Assembly (NCBI RefSeq): GCF_013410355.1
Contig: NZ_JACCFI010000001.1
Location: 3,224,001 to 3,288,000 of the forward strand
DNA from: Agromyces hippuratus
GTDB taxonomy: Bacteria > Actinomycetota > Actinomycetes > Actinomycetales > Microbacteriaceae
Reading direction: 5' to 3'
DNA length: 64,000 nucleotides
Of this stretch, positions 34,939-44,500 are shown piece by piece. Made by a program: the position numbers and the translations under genes. Every line of letters starts with the position of its first letter. The stretch's first letter is position 1. The notes beneath the pieces were generated by a model. That model did not search any database and had not been told where the DNA came from. It worked only from the letters and a program-made list of their open reading frames with translations.

Positions 34939-36107
34939 GCGCCGCGACCACCCAGCAGCCCACCGTCGGCCAGCGTCTCGCCGACCTCGGGCGCACGCTC
35001 ATCAGCCCCCGCGGCGCCGTCTTCCTGCTGCTCATCGTGCTGCTCGTCGCGATCACGGTGCTGAACCCCGCGTTCGCCGAGCCGTCGCAGTTCATCCGCT
35101 TCGTGCAGCGCGTCGCTCCCGTCGCGATCGCGGCGATCGGCCAGTACTTCGTGATCGTCGGCGGCGAGTTCGACCTCTCCATGGGATCGGTCGTGACGGC
35201 CCAGGTCGTGATCGCCGGCAACCTCATCGGTCAGGACGAGTCGAAGTCGATCCCCGTGCTGCTGTTCATGCTCGCGTTCGGCGCGTTCATCGGGCTCGTC
35301 AACGGCCTCATCGTCACGCTGCTGAAGGTGCCGAGCTTCATCGCCACGCTCGGCATGATGCTCGCCCTGCTCGGCGCGACGCTCTACTGGACCGGCGGCG
35401 CAGCGACCGGCAACCCCGCCGACGGCTTCCGCGAGATCGGGCGCGGCGGCATCAGGGACCTGCCCGTCATCGAGATCCTGCCGTGGTCGGTCGTCGTGCT
35501 CGTCGTCGTGCTCCTCCTCGCCGTCTGGTTCGCCCGCCGACCGTTCGGCCGCACGATCATCGCCCTCGGCGACAACCCCACGACCGCGCGGTACTCGGGT
35601 GCGCGCAACTGGTGGGTGAAGACGTCGACCTTCATGATCTCCTCGCTCTCGGCGACCGTCGCGGGGGTGCTGCTCGTCGGCTACGCCGGCGTGCACCCGA
35701 GCGTGGGCCGGGGCTACGAGTTCACCGCGATCACCGCGGTCGTGCTCGGCGGTGTCGTGCTCGGCGGCGGCCGCGGCTGGGTCGTCGCGGCGGCAGCAGG
35801 CGCCTTCGCACTCGAGGCGCTCTTCACACTGCTGAACTTCGCCGGCGTGCCCTCGACCTACCGCGACGCGGTGCAGGGCGCGATCATCATCATCGCCGTG
35901 GCCTACGCCGCGACCACGGTTCGCGCCCGACGCAAGGGCCGCGCCCTCGAGGCGCCGTCACACCAGATCTCGCCGACTCCGTCATCGGAGCCCGCGACCG
36001 AGACTTCGCCGGCACCGGCGGAGGAGCAGGATGCCGCGGCATCCGCTCGCCCTGCACCCATTCCCTCGACGCAGAGGGCTGACAACGAAACCAAGGGAGG
36101 TTCGTGA
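34935..36107 (+). CDS. Sugar ABC importer permease 2 (RbsC type)
   Basis: The 390-residue product has the same layout as its neighbour: IAAIGQYFVIVGGEFDLSMGSVVTAQ, VNGLIVTLLKVPSFIATLGMMLALLG and IALGDNPTTARYSGARNW. The Asp-Leu-Ser motif (FDLS versus LDLS) is shared. The C-terminal 60 residues are Pro/Ala/Glu/Ser-rich and contain GGATGCC/GGCATCC words at DNA level (36027-36044). It overlaps the previous gene by four bases, and its last base is the first of the binding-protein ATG. Confidence 0.92.
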   Translation: MSAATTQQPTVGQRLADLGRTLISPRGAVFLLLIVLLVAITVLNPAFAEPSQFIRFVQRVAPVAIAAIGQYFVIVGGEFDLSMGSVVTAQVVIAGNLIGQDESKSIPVLLFMLAFGAFIGLVNGLIVTLLKVPSFIATLGMMLALLGATLYWTGGAATGNPADGFREIGRGGIRDLPVIEILPWSVVVLVVVLLLAVWFARRPFGRTIIALGDNPTTARYSGARNWWVKTSTFMISSLSATVAGVLLVGYAGVHPSVGRGYEFTAITAVVLGGVVLGGGRGWVVAAAAGAFALEALFTLLNFAGVPSTYRDAVQGAIIIIAVAYAATTVRARRKGRALEAPSHQISPTPSSEPATETSPAPAEEQDAAASARPAPIPSTQRADNETKGGS

Positions 36108-37312
36108 TGCGACGCAGGTATTCAGTGGCATCGGCCATGGTCGGCGCTCTCGCGCTGTTCGCACTGGCCGGATGTACCACCGACCCCAACGTGGCCGCGC
36201 CGTCGGATGACGCCGGAGCCACGGAGGAGGCGGTCGAGTGGTTCGACCAGGAGCTCTACGACAAGCAGTACGCCGAACGATCCGTCGTGCCCGAAGGGCC
36301 TGAGGGGCAGCCGTGGCTGCAGTACATCAACGCCGAGATGACCGACACGTCGGCCTATGCGGCCACCGGAGCGAAGAAGGCGTGCTTCGCGAACGCCTCG
36401 ATCTCGAACCCCTGGCGGCAGACCGGCTGGATCACGATGAACGAGCAGCTGAAGGTGCTGCAGGAGTCGGGCGCCATCTCCGAGATGGAGACCCGCGACG
36501 CGAAGGACTCGGATGACACGCAGATCGCCGACATCGACTACTTCATCAACGAGGGCAACTGCGACGTCTTCCTCATCTCGCCGAACTCCACGGCGGCCAT
36601 GACCCCGGCCGTCGAGCGTGCGTGCGACACCGGCAAGCCCGTCGTGGTCTTCGACCGCGGCGTGCAGACCGACTGCCCCGTCACGTTCATCCACCCCATC
36701 GGCGGATTCGCGTGGGGCATCGACACGGCCGAGTTCCTCATCGAGGAGCTGGAACCGGGCTCGAAGGTCGTCGCGCTCCGGATCCTCCCGGGCGTCGACG
36801 TGCTCGAACAGCGCTGGGCCGCGGCCGAGAAGCTCTTCGGCGAGAACGACATCGAGGCGGTCGACTACTTCACGGGCGCCGACCCCGCCGAGATCAAGAA
36901 GATCATCTCCGATGAGCTCGCCAAGGGCGATGTCGACGGCATCTGGATGGACGCCGGTGACGGCGCGGTCGCCGCCATCGAGGCATTCGAGGACGCCGGC
37001 GCCGACTACCCCGTCATGACGGGCGAAGACGAGATGAGCTTCCTGCGCAAGTGGAAGGAGACGGGGCTCACGGGTCTTGCACCGGTGTACTCCAACTTCC
37101 AGTGGCGCACGCCGCTGCTCGCCGCGCAGAAGATCTTCGCCGGTGAGGAGATCCCGAAGGAGTGGGTGCTCCCGCAGTCGCCGATCACCGCTGAAGAGGT
37201 CGATCAGTACCTCGAGGCGAACGACGGCATGCCCGACGGCCACTACGCGAAGTTCGGCGGCGAAGACCTGCCGGGCTACCCGCAGATCTGGCAGGAGCGG
37301 GTGATTCCGTAA
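36107..37312 (+). CDS. Sugar ABC importer substrate-binding lipoprotein
   Basis: The 401-residue product has a lipoprotein signal with lipobox LAGC (ALALFALAGC) followed by a long acidic linker. The mature protein has the type-I periplasmic-binding pattern: FANASISNPWRQTGWITMNEQLKVLQ, DVFLISPNSTAAMTPAVERACDTGKPVVVFDRG and GIWMDAGDGAVAAIEAFEDAG. It matches the sugar-binding proteins of RbsABC systems but is longer and diverged, so the ligand cannot be named. AAGGGAGG precedes ATG 36107, which overlaps the permease stop (TGATG). Confidence 0.88.
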   Translation: MRRRYSVASAMVGALALFALAGCTTDPNVAAPSDDAGATEEAVEWFDQELYDKQYAERSVVPEGPEGQPWLQYINAEMTDTSAYAATGAKKACFANASISNPWRQTGWITMNEQLKVLQESGAISEMETRDAKDSDDTQIADIDYFINEGNCDVFLISPNSTAAMTPAVERACDTGKPVVVFDRGVQTDCPVTFIHPIGGFAWGIDTAEFLIEELEPGSKVVALRILPGVDVLEQRWAAAEKLFGENDIEAVDYFTGADPAEIKKIISDELAKGDVDGIWMDAGDGAVAAIEAFEDAGADYPVMTGEDEMSFLRKWKETGLTGLAPVYSNFQWRTPLLAAQKIFAGEEIPKEWVLPQSPITAEEVDQYLEANDGMPDGHYAKFGGEDLPGYPQIWQERVIP

Positions 37313-37340
37313 GGGTGAGCGCATGACCGCCTAATCTGGT

Positions 37341-37372
37341 CGGGCGGCGGTGGGTCACCCCGCCGCCGCCCG
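37341..37372. terminator. GC-rich hairpin between the binding protein and the epimerase genes
   Basis: CGGGCGGCGG (37341-37350) pairs with CCGCCGCCCG (37363-37372) around a partly paired centre. It lies in the only sizeable gap (97 bases) of the sugar operon, and the next gene has a strong AAGGAGG site. It may be a partial terminator or mRNA stabiliser giving excess binding protein. Confidence 0.55.
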
Positions 37373-37409
37373 ATCGCACGTTTCGACCGCACGCTCGCAA
37401 GGAGGCAGC

Positions 37410-38279
37410 ATGCGCCGCATCATCGGCGTCAACACCTGGGTCTGGACCTCGCCGCTCGACGACGACTCGCTCGCCGAGCTCGCGGCCAAGGCCGCCGGCA
37501 TGGGCTTCGGCGCGATCGAACTGCCGATCGAGACACCGGGCGACTGGTCGCCGGATGCCGCGGCCGACGTGCTGCGCGAGCACCGCCTCGCCCCCGTGGT
37601 GATCGGGGCGATGGGCCCGGGGCGCAACCTGATCGCGGCGCCCGGCTCCGAGATCGTCGCCACCCAGAACTACCTCGTGCACTGCCTCGGCGTCGCCGAG
37701 CGGCTCGGCTCCCGCGTGGTCGCCGGCCCGTTCACGGCCGCCACCGGCCGCACCTGGCGCATGGACGCCGAGGAGCGCGCTGCCCGGTACCGCGAGCTGC
37801 AGGGCAGTCTCGGCCCGGTCGTCCGGGCGGCGGAGCGCAGCGGCATCCGTCTCGCGATCGAGCCGCTGAACCGCTACGAGACGAGCCTCGTCAACACCGT
37901 CGAGCAGGCACTCGAGGCGCTCGGGCCGCTGCTCGGGCCGGGCCTCGGCCTCGCGCTCGACAGCTACCACCTGAACATCGAGGAGCAGCGCGTCGGCGAC
38001 GCGATCCGCCTCGCCGGCGAGCACCTCGCCTACGTGCAGGTCTGCGGCAACGACCGCGGCGCGGTGGGCGACGACCACATCGACTGGCCGGCCTTCCTCG
38101 ACGCCCTCGACGATGTCGGCTACTCGGGCCCGCTCGGCCTCGAGAGCTTCACGGGCGACAACGACACGATCGCGGTCGCCGCTTCGGTGTGGCGGCCCCT
38201 CGCAGCATCGCAGGACGAACTCGCGGCACGGAGCATCCGCTACCTGACCGCCCTCCAAGACGAACGGGAGCAACGATGA
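37410..38279 (+). CDS. TIM-barrel sugar epimerase/isomerase (D-tagatose 3-epimerase-like)
   Basis: The 289-residue AP-endonuclease-2/xylose-isomerase-like barrel carries IAIEPLNRYETSLVNT-type residues (LAIEPLNRYE), LALDSYHLNIEE and LGLESF. These correspond to the Glu, Asp and Glu metal ligands of D-tagatose/D-psicose 3-epimerases; His in the YHLN segment is the adjacent contact. ATG 37410 follows AAGGAGGCAGC. Location after a ribose-type importer suggests epimerisation of a ketose or keto-sugar produced or imported by this operon. The precise sugar is open. Confidence 0.85.
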   Translation: MRRIIGVNTWVWTSPLDDDSLAELAAKAAGMGFGAIELPIETPGDWSPDAAADVLREHRLAPVVIGAMGPGRNLIAAPGSEIVATQNYLVHCLGVAERLGSRVVAGPFTAATGRTWRMDAEERAARYRELQGSLGPVVRAAERSGIRLAIEPLNRYETSLVNTVEQALEALGPLLGPGLGLALDSYHLNIEEQRVGDAIRLAGEHLAYVQVCGNDRGAVGDDHIDWPAFLDALDDVGYSGPLGLESFTGDNDTIAVAASVWRPLAASQDELAARSIRYLTALQDEREQR

Positions 38280-39319
38280 CCGACCAGCATTCAGCAGCGG
38301 ATGCCGCGGCGCCCGCGGCCCGCCCCGTCACCCTCTTCACGGGGCAGTGGGCGGACCTGCCCTTCGCCGAGGTCGCGCGCCTCGCGGCGGAGTGGGGCTA
38401 CGACGGACTCGAGATCGCGTGCTCGGGCGACCACCTCGACCTGAAGCGCGCCGAGGAGGAGCCGGGCTACCTCGACGAGCGCCGCGCGATCCTCGACCGC
38501 CATGGGCTGCGGGTCTTCGCGATCTCGAACCACCTCACGGGCCAGGCCGTGTGCGACGCCCCCATCGACTTCCGCCATGAGGCGATCGTGCGGCCCTACA
38601 CCTGGGGCGACGGCGACGCCGAGGGCGTCAGGCAGCGCGCCGCCGAGGACATGAAGCGCTCGGCCCGCGTCGCCCGTGCGCTCGGGGTCGACACCGTCGT
38701 CGGGTTCACCGGGTCGTCGATCTGGCCCTACGTCGCGATGTTCCCGCCCGTGCCCGCCTCGGTGATCGATGCCGGGTTCGAGGACTTCGCGGCGCGCTGG
38801 AACCCCATCCTCGACGTCTTCGACGCCGAGGGTGTGCGGTTCGCTCACGAGGTGCACCCGTCGGAGATCGCGTACGACTACTGGAGCTCGGTGCGCACGC
38901 TCGAGGCGATCGGGCACCGTGAGGCGTTCGGCTTCAACTGGGATCCGTCGCACATGATGTGGCAGAACATCGACCCGGTCGGCTTCATCTGGGACTTCAA
39001 GGACCGCATCTACCACGTCGACTGCAAGGACACGCGGATGCGCCCGCAGAACGGGCGGGCCGGCGTGCTCGGCTCGCACCTGCCGTGGGGCGATCCGCGG
39101 CGTGGCTGGGACTTCGTCTCGACCGGCCACGGCGACGTGCCGTGGGAGGACTCGTTCCGCGCGCTCGACGCGATCGGCTACGCCGGACCGATCTCGGTCG
39201 AGTGGGAGGACGCGGGCATGGACCGGCTGCACGGTGCTGCGGAGGCGGTCGGATTCATCCGCTCGCTGCTCTGGCCGAAGCCGACGGCCTCGTTCGACGC
39301 GGCCTTCTCGAACCAGTAG
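38276..39319 (+). CDS. TIM-barrel sugar isomerase-like protein
   Basis: The 347-residue barrel overlaps the previous gene by four bases. Metal-site-type motifs are FAHEVHPSEIAYDYWS, FGFNWDPSHMMWQNID, YHVDCKDTRM and VEWEDAGM. This pattern is found in sugar isomerase-like proteins encoded with Gfo/Idh/MocA dehydrogenases, where the pair handles 3-keto or inositol-type sugars. It is clearly different from the barrel encoded just upstream, so two successive isomerisation or hydration steps are likely. Confidence 0.87.
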   Translation: MTDQHSAADAAAPAARPVTLFTGQWADLPFAEVARLAAEWGYDGLEIACSGDHLDLKRAEEEPGYLDERRAILDRHGLRVFAISNHLTGQAVCDAPIDFRHEAIVRPYTWGDGDAEGVRQRAAEDMKRSARVARALGVDTVVGFTGSSIWPYVAMFPPVPASVIDAGFEDFAARWNPILDVFDAEGVRFAHEVHPSEIAYDYWSSVRTLEAIGHREAFGFNWDPSHMMWQNIDPVGFIWDFKDRIYHVDCKDTRMRPQNGRAGVLGSHLPWGDPRRGWDFVSTGHGDVPWEDSFRALDAIGYAGPISVEWEDAGMDRLHGAAEAVGFIRSLLWPKPTASFDAAFSNQ

Positions 39320-39368
39320 CCCGCTCGGGGGCGGGCGGGGCGTCGTGCGCCCGCCGTAGCATCGGCGT

Positions 39369-39854
39369 ATGCGTCTCGACCCGAACCCGCCGCCGCGCCC
39401 TCGATCGGCGGCCCGGCCGGCCGCTCGGCCGACCCGCCCCGACCGTGATCTCTCGCGGCCGCTGCCGTCGTCGCTCAGCTGGATGGTGCTGGTGGTGTTC
39501 GCCGCGGCGATCGCCGTCGCCGTCGTGGCCGCGTGGCTGCCCTGGTGGGTTCCGGCGTGGTACGGCGCGGTGAGCCTCGTCGCCTTCGTCGCCTACGGAC
39601 TCGACAAGCGCGCGGCGAAACGCGGCGGGCCGCGCACCTCGGAGTCGGCGCTGCTCATGATGGGGTTCGTCGGCGGCTGGCCGGGCGCGGTCGTCGCCCA
39701 GCAGCTCTTCCGTCACAAGACGCGCAAGCGCAGCTTCCGGCGGGCCTTCTGGCTCACCGTCGTCGTCAACGCGCTCGTGCTGGCCGTGTTCATCGGCCTG
39801 CTGCAGTCGGGCCTGAGCATGCCCGAGCTCGACTACTCGGGAATGCTCCAGTAG
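39369..39854 (+). CDS. DUF1294 membrane protein
   Basis: The 161-residue protein has a Pro/Arg-rich cytoplasmic N-terminus (about 35 residues), then hydrophobic segments (MVLVVFAAAIAVAVVAAWL and WYGAVSLVAFVAYGLDKRAAKRG). The DUF1294 core GGWPGAVVAQQLFRHKTRKRSFRRAFW and a final helix follow. The YGLDKRAAKRGGPRTSE loop and the KTRK...F stretch are family signatures; no function is established. Its 3' end overlaps the convergent Amidase_6 gene by 22 bases. Confidence 0.85.
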   Translation: MRLDPNPPPRPRSAARPAARPTRPDRDLSRPLPSSLSWMVLVVFAAAIAVAVVAAWLPWWVPAWYGAVSLVAFVAYGLDKRAAKRGGPRTSESALLMMGFVGGWPGAVVAQQLFRHKTRKRSFRRAFWLTVVVNALVLAVFIGLLQSGLSMPELDYSGMLQ

Positions 39855-40573
39855 TACGCGACGCCGCCCGGGTGCAGCACGGTGATCGCCCAGTCGACCG
39901 AGCGATCCCACGTCGGGTCGGTGTGCCCCGCGTAGAGGATCGTGATCGACCCGTCGAGCTCCGTCTCGACCGAGGTCACGATTCCGGTGTGGTCGCGGTC
40001 GCCCGAGTCGTCCCAGTCGAACTGCACGACGTCGCCGACCTCGACCGCGTCGCGCTCGTCGTCGGTGAGTGCCGTGGCCCGCTCGGGGTGCGCCTCGAGG
40101 TAGTCGCGCATGGCCGTCGAGCTGATCCAGGCATCGGCATGGCTGAAGGCGTCGCCCGACTCGTCGAACCACCACTCGTCGTCTTCGATCCAGCCGCGCG
40201 CGAGCAGGGTCTGGCTCGTGAAGTTCACGCAGTCGTTCTCGTCGAGGTAGCCGTAGGTCTCGCTCTCGGTGTCGGTCCAGTGCTCGAACGCGTACGAGAG
40301 CTGGGCGGCGACGCCGTCGGAGTAGGCCGAGAAGTCGGCGACCTCGGTATCGGCGTCGGAAGCCTTGCGACCCGCGCCGGGCGCTCCTGCTGCGCCTGCC
40401 GCTCCGGCTGCACCGGCCATCGTGTCGGCGGAACCGTTCGCCGCGGCCTCGCCGGCTCCCTGCTGCGCCGACCACGCGAGGGTCGCCCCGCCCGCGACGA
40501 GCGCGACGGCGAGGATGCCGACGAGAACGAGGCCGCGGCGGCGGGATTCAGGGGTCTTGGCGGTGCTCGGCAT
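39833..40573 (-). CDS. Secreted or anchored Amidase_6-domain protein, copy 2
   Basis: The 246-residue product has an N-terminal membrane segment (GLVLVGILAVALVAGGATLAWSA) and a low-complexity Ala/Gly linker (TMAGAAGAAGAAGAPGAG). The Amidase_6-type domain has Cys115 in DENDCVNFTSQTL, a conserved GDVVQFDWDDSGDRDHTGIVTSV (His) and a final YAGHTDPTWDRSVDW. This CHAP-like papain fold is expected to cleave peptides or amides outside the cell, possibly in the wall. It is a tandem paralogue of the gene at 40613-41311, 39 bases away. It overlaps the convergent DUF1294 gene by 22 bases. Confidence 0.85.
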   Translation of the reverse strand: MPSTAKTPESRRRGLVLVGILAVALVAGGATLAWSAQQGAGEAAANGSADTMAGAAGAAGAAGAPGAGRKASDADTEVADFSAYSDGVAAQLSYAFEHWTDTESETYGYLDENDCVNFTSQTLLARGWIEDDEWWFDESGDAFSHADAWISSTAMRDYLEAHPERATALTDDERDAVEVGDVVQFDWDDSGDRDHTGIVTSVETELDGSITILYAGHTDPTWDRSVDWAITVLHPGGVAYYWSIPE

Positions 40574-40612
40574 CGGCGTCAGCGTAGGAGCATCGCCTGA
40601 GGATCAGCCGAA

Positions 40613-41311
40613 TCAGTCCGCGACGCTCCAGTAGTACACCTTCGTCTCGGGATGCTTCGGATGGTCGTCGACCGAGCGATCCCACGTGGCATCCGTGTGC
40701 CCGCCGTAGTAGACGTCGATCTCGCCGTCGTCGCCCTCGCGCACCGCGGTGACGATGGCGGTGTGGTCGCGGTCGCCCGAGGCGTCCCAGTCGAACTGCA
40801 CGATGTCACCGGGTTCCACCTTCGCGCGCTGGGCGTCGGACAGCGGGGTCGCCCGTTCAGGATGCGAGGCGAGGTAGTCGTTGAAGAGCGTCGACGAGCG
40901 CCATGCGGGGGAGTGGGCGTAGGCGTCGCCGTCCTCCGAGTACCACCACTCCTCGTCGACCTGCCAGCCGCGCTCGATGAGCGTCTGGGAGGTGAAGTTC
41001 ACGCAGTCGTCGACGCCGAGCACGCCGTAGCGCTCGCTCGAGTCCGCGTCCCAGTGGTCGCGCACGTACTCGAGCTGGCGCAGCACGGGTGCCGGCAGCT
41101 CGGGATCGAGTTCGAGCGCGGCCTCGTTCGGGTGGCTGCCGCCGCCGCCCTGCGTGCCGGGGCCGGTGGGAGCCGAGGCGGCGACGATCGCCGTGACGAT
41201 CGCGATGACGAGCCAGGCGATGAGCGCGACGGCGACGACCGCCGCGCCGCCGACGACGAGGCGCCGTCGCACGTAGGTCGCGCGGGCGGGGCGTTCGGGT
41301 GGCGTGCTCAT
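40613..41311 (-). CDS. Secreted or anchored Amidase_6-domain protein, copy 1
   Basis: The 232-residue product has an N-terminal membrane anchor (RLVVGGAAVVAVALIAWLVIAIVTAIVAAS), a Gly-rich linker and the same catalytic domain as its neighbour: Cys103 in VDDCVNFTSQTL, GDIVQFDWDASGDRDHTAIVTAV and YYGGHTDATWDRSVDDH. The catalytic domains are strongly alike while the anchors and linkers differ, so the pair arose by duplication and then diverged in its tethers. It precedes copy 2 on the minus strand and they are probably co-transcribed. Confidence 0.85.
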   Translation of the reverse strand: MSTPPERPARATYVRRRLVVGGAAVVAVALIAWLVIAIVTAIVAASAPTGPGTQGGGGSHPNEAALELDPELPAPVLRQLEYVRDHWDADSSERYGVLGVDDCVNFTSQTLIERGWQVDEEWWYSEDGDAYAHSPAWRSSTLFNDYLASHPERATPLSDAQRAKVEPGDIVQFDWDASGDRDHTAIVTAVREGDDGEIDVYYGGHTDATWDRSVDDHPKHPETKVYYWSVAD

Positions 41312-41406
41312 TTCATCCACCGTAAGCGTCGACGCCCGTGCGAACGCGATCGCCACGCGCTGGCGCCGACCGCCCGACGGCTCGCTCCGAGCCTCGCGTC
41401 ATGGAG

Positions 41407-41466
41407 TTGACCGCGATTCGCCCGCCCGCATAGGGTGAGGATCGTCGATCGTTCTGAATCGATTCA
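41407..41466 (+). promoter_or_regulatory. Promoter and LacI-like operator upstream of the GH106-type gene
   Basis: TTGACC (41407-41412) and TAGGGT (41431-41436) are separated by 18 bases. The 12-bp palindrome TGAATCGATTCA (41455-41466), with a central CG as in LacI-family sites, lies about 12 bases beyond the predicted start of transcription. This is a typical repression position. No LacI gene is adjacent. Confidence 0.6.
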
Positions 41467-41520
41467 ATTCATCCCGCACGGCGCTGTGCATCGACGCCCG
41501 CCGTGCTCGAAAGGGCAGGC

Positions 41521-44500
41521 ATGGCAACGTTCAACGATCTCTCGCTCTCGAGACGGCAGCTCCTCGGATACTCGGCAGCGGCCGCGGCAGGAGTGCTCGT
41601 CGCGAACGCTGCGCCGCAGTCGGCCGGCGCCGCCGTCGGCTCGGTGCTCCCCGCAGGAACGGGCAACGCCTTCGGCATCTCCGAGTTCGCCGACCCGGGC
41701 ACCTCGGTCGCGCCCAAGTTCCGCTGGTGGTGGCCGAACGGCCAGGTCGAGGTCGACGAGATCGTGCGCGAGGTCGACCAGGTCGCCGATGCCGGCTTCG
41801 GCGGTCTCGAGATCGCCGATGTGCACCACAGCGTGGCATCCGGCGACCTCGACGTCGACGGCTTCCCCTGGGGCGGCGACCGATGGTGCGAGGCGGTCGA
41901 GGCCGCCCTCGCGCAGGCGAAGCGCCGCGACATCCGTCTTGACATCACGCTCGGCCCGTCGTGGCCGGCCGCCGTGCCGACCATCACCCCGCAGCACGAG
42001 GCGGCACTCACCGAACTCGTGCACGGCGTCGTCGAACTCGCGCCCGGCCAGGCGCACCGCGGCGCGGTGCCCGCGCCGGCCATCGGCGCAGAGCACGGGG
42101 TCACCGAAACGCTGCTGCTCTCGGTGCAGGCCTTCGAGATCGTCACGAAGCCGGCGAAGGGCAACATCGTGCTGAAGCGTGCGAGCGGGGTCGACCTCAC
42201 CGATGCCGTCGTCGACGGCGCGGTCGACTGGACCGCCCCGGCCGGCACCGCGAGCTGGGTGCTCCTCGCGTTCTGGCGCCGCGGCTCGGGCCAGCTCGCC
42301 GAGGGCGGCGCGCACACGAACCCGACGTCGTACGTGGTCGACCACTTCAGTTCGGCGGGCGCGCAGGCCGTCATCGACTTCTGGGAGTCGGAGATCATCT
42401 CGGCCCGCATGTCGAAGCTGCTTTCCGAGGCCGGGGGAGCCTTCTTCGAGGACTCGCTCGAGATCGAGACCGAGGCGACGATCTGGACCCGGCGCCTTCC
42501 CGAGGAGTTCAGGGCGCGTCAGGGCTACGAACTCACGCCGTTCCTGCCGGTCGTCATCGAGCTGAAGGAGAAGTACCTCTACGACTTCGACGACATCGTG
42601 ACGACGCGGGTGCGCGACGACTTCAATCAGGTGCTGAGCGACCTCTACTCCGAGCACCACCTCGTGCCCTTCCGCGACTGGGCGCACTCGCACGGGCTCG
42701 AATACCGGGTGCAGGCCTACGGCCTCGAGCAGGACTCGATCGACCAGGCCGGCATCGTCGACATCCCCGAGACCGAATCGCTCGGCGCGAAGAACGTCGA
42801 CGACTACCGGGTGCTCGCGAGCGGCCGCGACATCGCGGGGCACACGATCCTCTCGTGCGAGTCGGCGGCGTACCTCGGCAAGTCGTACTCGGCGACGATC
42901 ACCGAGGTGCTGACGACGCACGGCGAGATGTTCGCCGGCGGGGTCAACCAGTCGGTGCTGCACGGGTTCCCGTACGCGAGCGCACCGGGTGCCGGCTGGC
43001 CGGGCTTCGCGGCCTTCAGCCCGTACTACAACAACTCGGTGGGCTACTCCGAGGCCTGGGGCCCGCGGATGCCGGTCTGGGCGCACCTGCCCGACGTGGC
43101 CGCGTACCTCGCCCGCACGCAGTGGGTGCTCCGCGCCGGGCGCCCCCGCTACGACCTCGTGTTCCTGCGGCAGAAGGGCTGGGCGCAGACCGGCATCGGC
43201 GCACCGTGGGCGACCGCCTCCGGCATCCCCGTCGGCTGGACGCACGGGTTCCTCACCGGCTCGAGCCTCGAGCGCGAGGGCGCGGTGCTCGCGGGCGGCC
43301 GGCTCGCTCCCGAGGGCGGCGCGTACAAGGCGGTGATCGTCGACATCGACCGGTTCCGCGGCAACGAGGCGACCCTCACGGTCGCGACCGCGGAGCGCCT
43401 GCTGGACTTCGCCGACGCCGGCCTGCCGATCGTGCTCTTCGGCGACTGGTCGAAGCCGGCAGCCATCGGCTTCCGCTCGGCCGAGCAGAACGCCCGGGTC
43501 GCCGAGGTCGTGGCGGCACTGCGCAACTCGCCCTCGGTCGCGCTCGCCCCGGCGAACGCCGACATCCCGATCGCGCTCGCGAGCCTCGGCGTCGCGCCCG
43601 ACGTCGACCACGAGACGTCGAACCTCAAGCACATCCGACGGGTCGACGGCGGAGTCGACTACTACTACCTCGTGAACGCGAAGCACAATCCAGCCAAGGA
43701 CAAGCTCGTGCCCATCGACCACGACGTCGTGCTCACGGCGGAGCACGCCGACAGCGTGCCCTACGAGCTCGACGCCTGGTCGGGCGAGGTGCGCCCGCTC
43801 GTCGCCTACCGCCGCGACGGCGCGCGCGTCACCGTGCGGGTGCGCCTGCAGCCGGCGCAGTCGACGGTGATCGTGCTGGCGCCCCGCGACTGGGCGGGCA
43901 GGCAGGCGCCGTCCGAGCAGGTCGTCGAGACCGACGCCGTGGCGGTGCGTGCCGCGAAACGGGGCGTCGAGCTCGTGACGGATGCCCCGGGCCGCTTCTC
44001 GGTGCGCTTCGCCGACGGTCGCACGGCGACCGCGACGGTGAAGGCGCTGCCGGCGCCGATCGAACTCACCTCGTGGACGCTCAGCGTCGAGGACTGGCAG
44101 CCCGGAGCCTCCCCGACCGAGACGGCGAAGCCGGTGGTCGAGGTGCCGCTGTCGGGCCTCGTGCCGTGGAGCGCGATCCCCGGGCTCGCCGACACCTCGG
44201 GCATCGGGCGGTACACGACGCGCGTCAAGCTCGGCAGCGACTGGAAGACGTCGGGCGCCGGCATCCGCCTCGAGCTCGGCCGGGTGGTCGACACCTTCCG
44301 GGTGCGGGTCAACGGCAAGCTCGTCGAGGACCGCGACCTCACCGACTCGACCGTCGACATCAGCGAGTTCGCCCATCCCGGCAACAACACGATCGAGGTC
44401 GAGGTGGCCTCGACGCTCATCAACCGACTGCGGGTCGTGAACCCGACGGTGTACGGCGTCGTGAAGCGGGCCGACTACGGGCTGCTCGGCCCGGTCGTGA

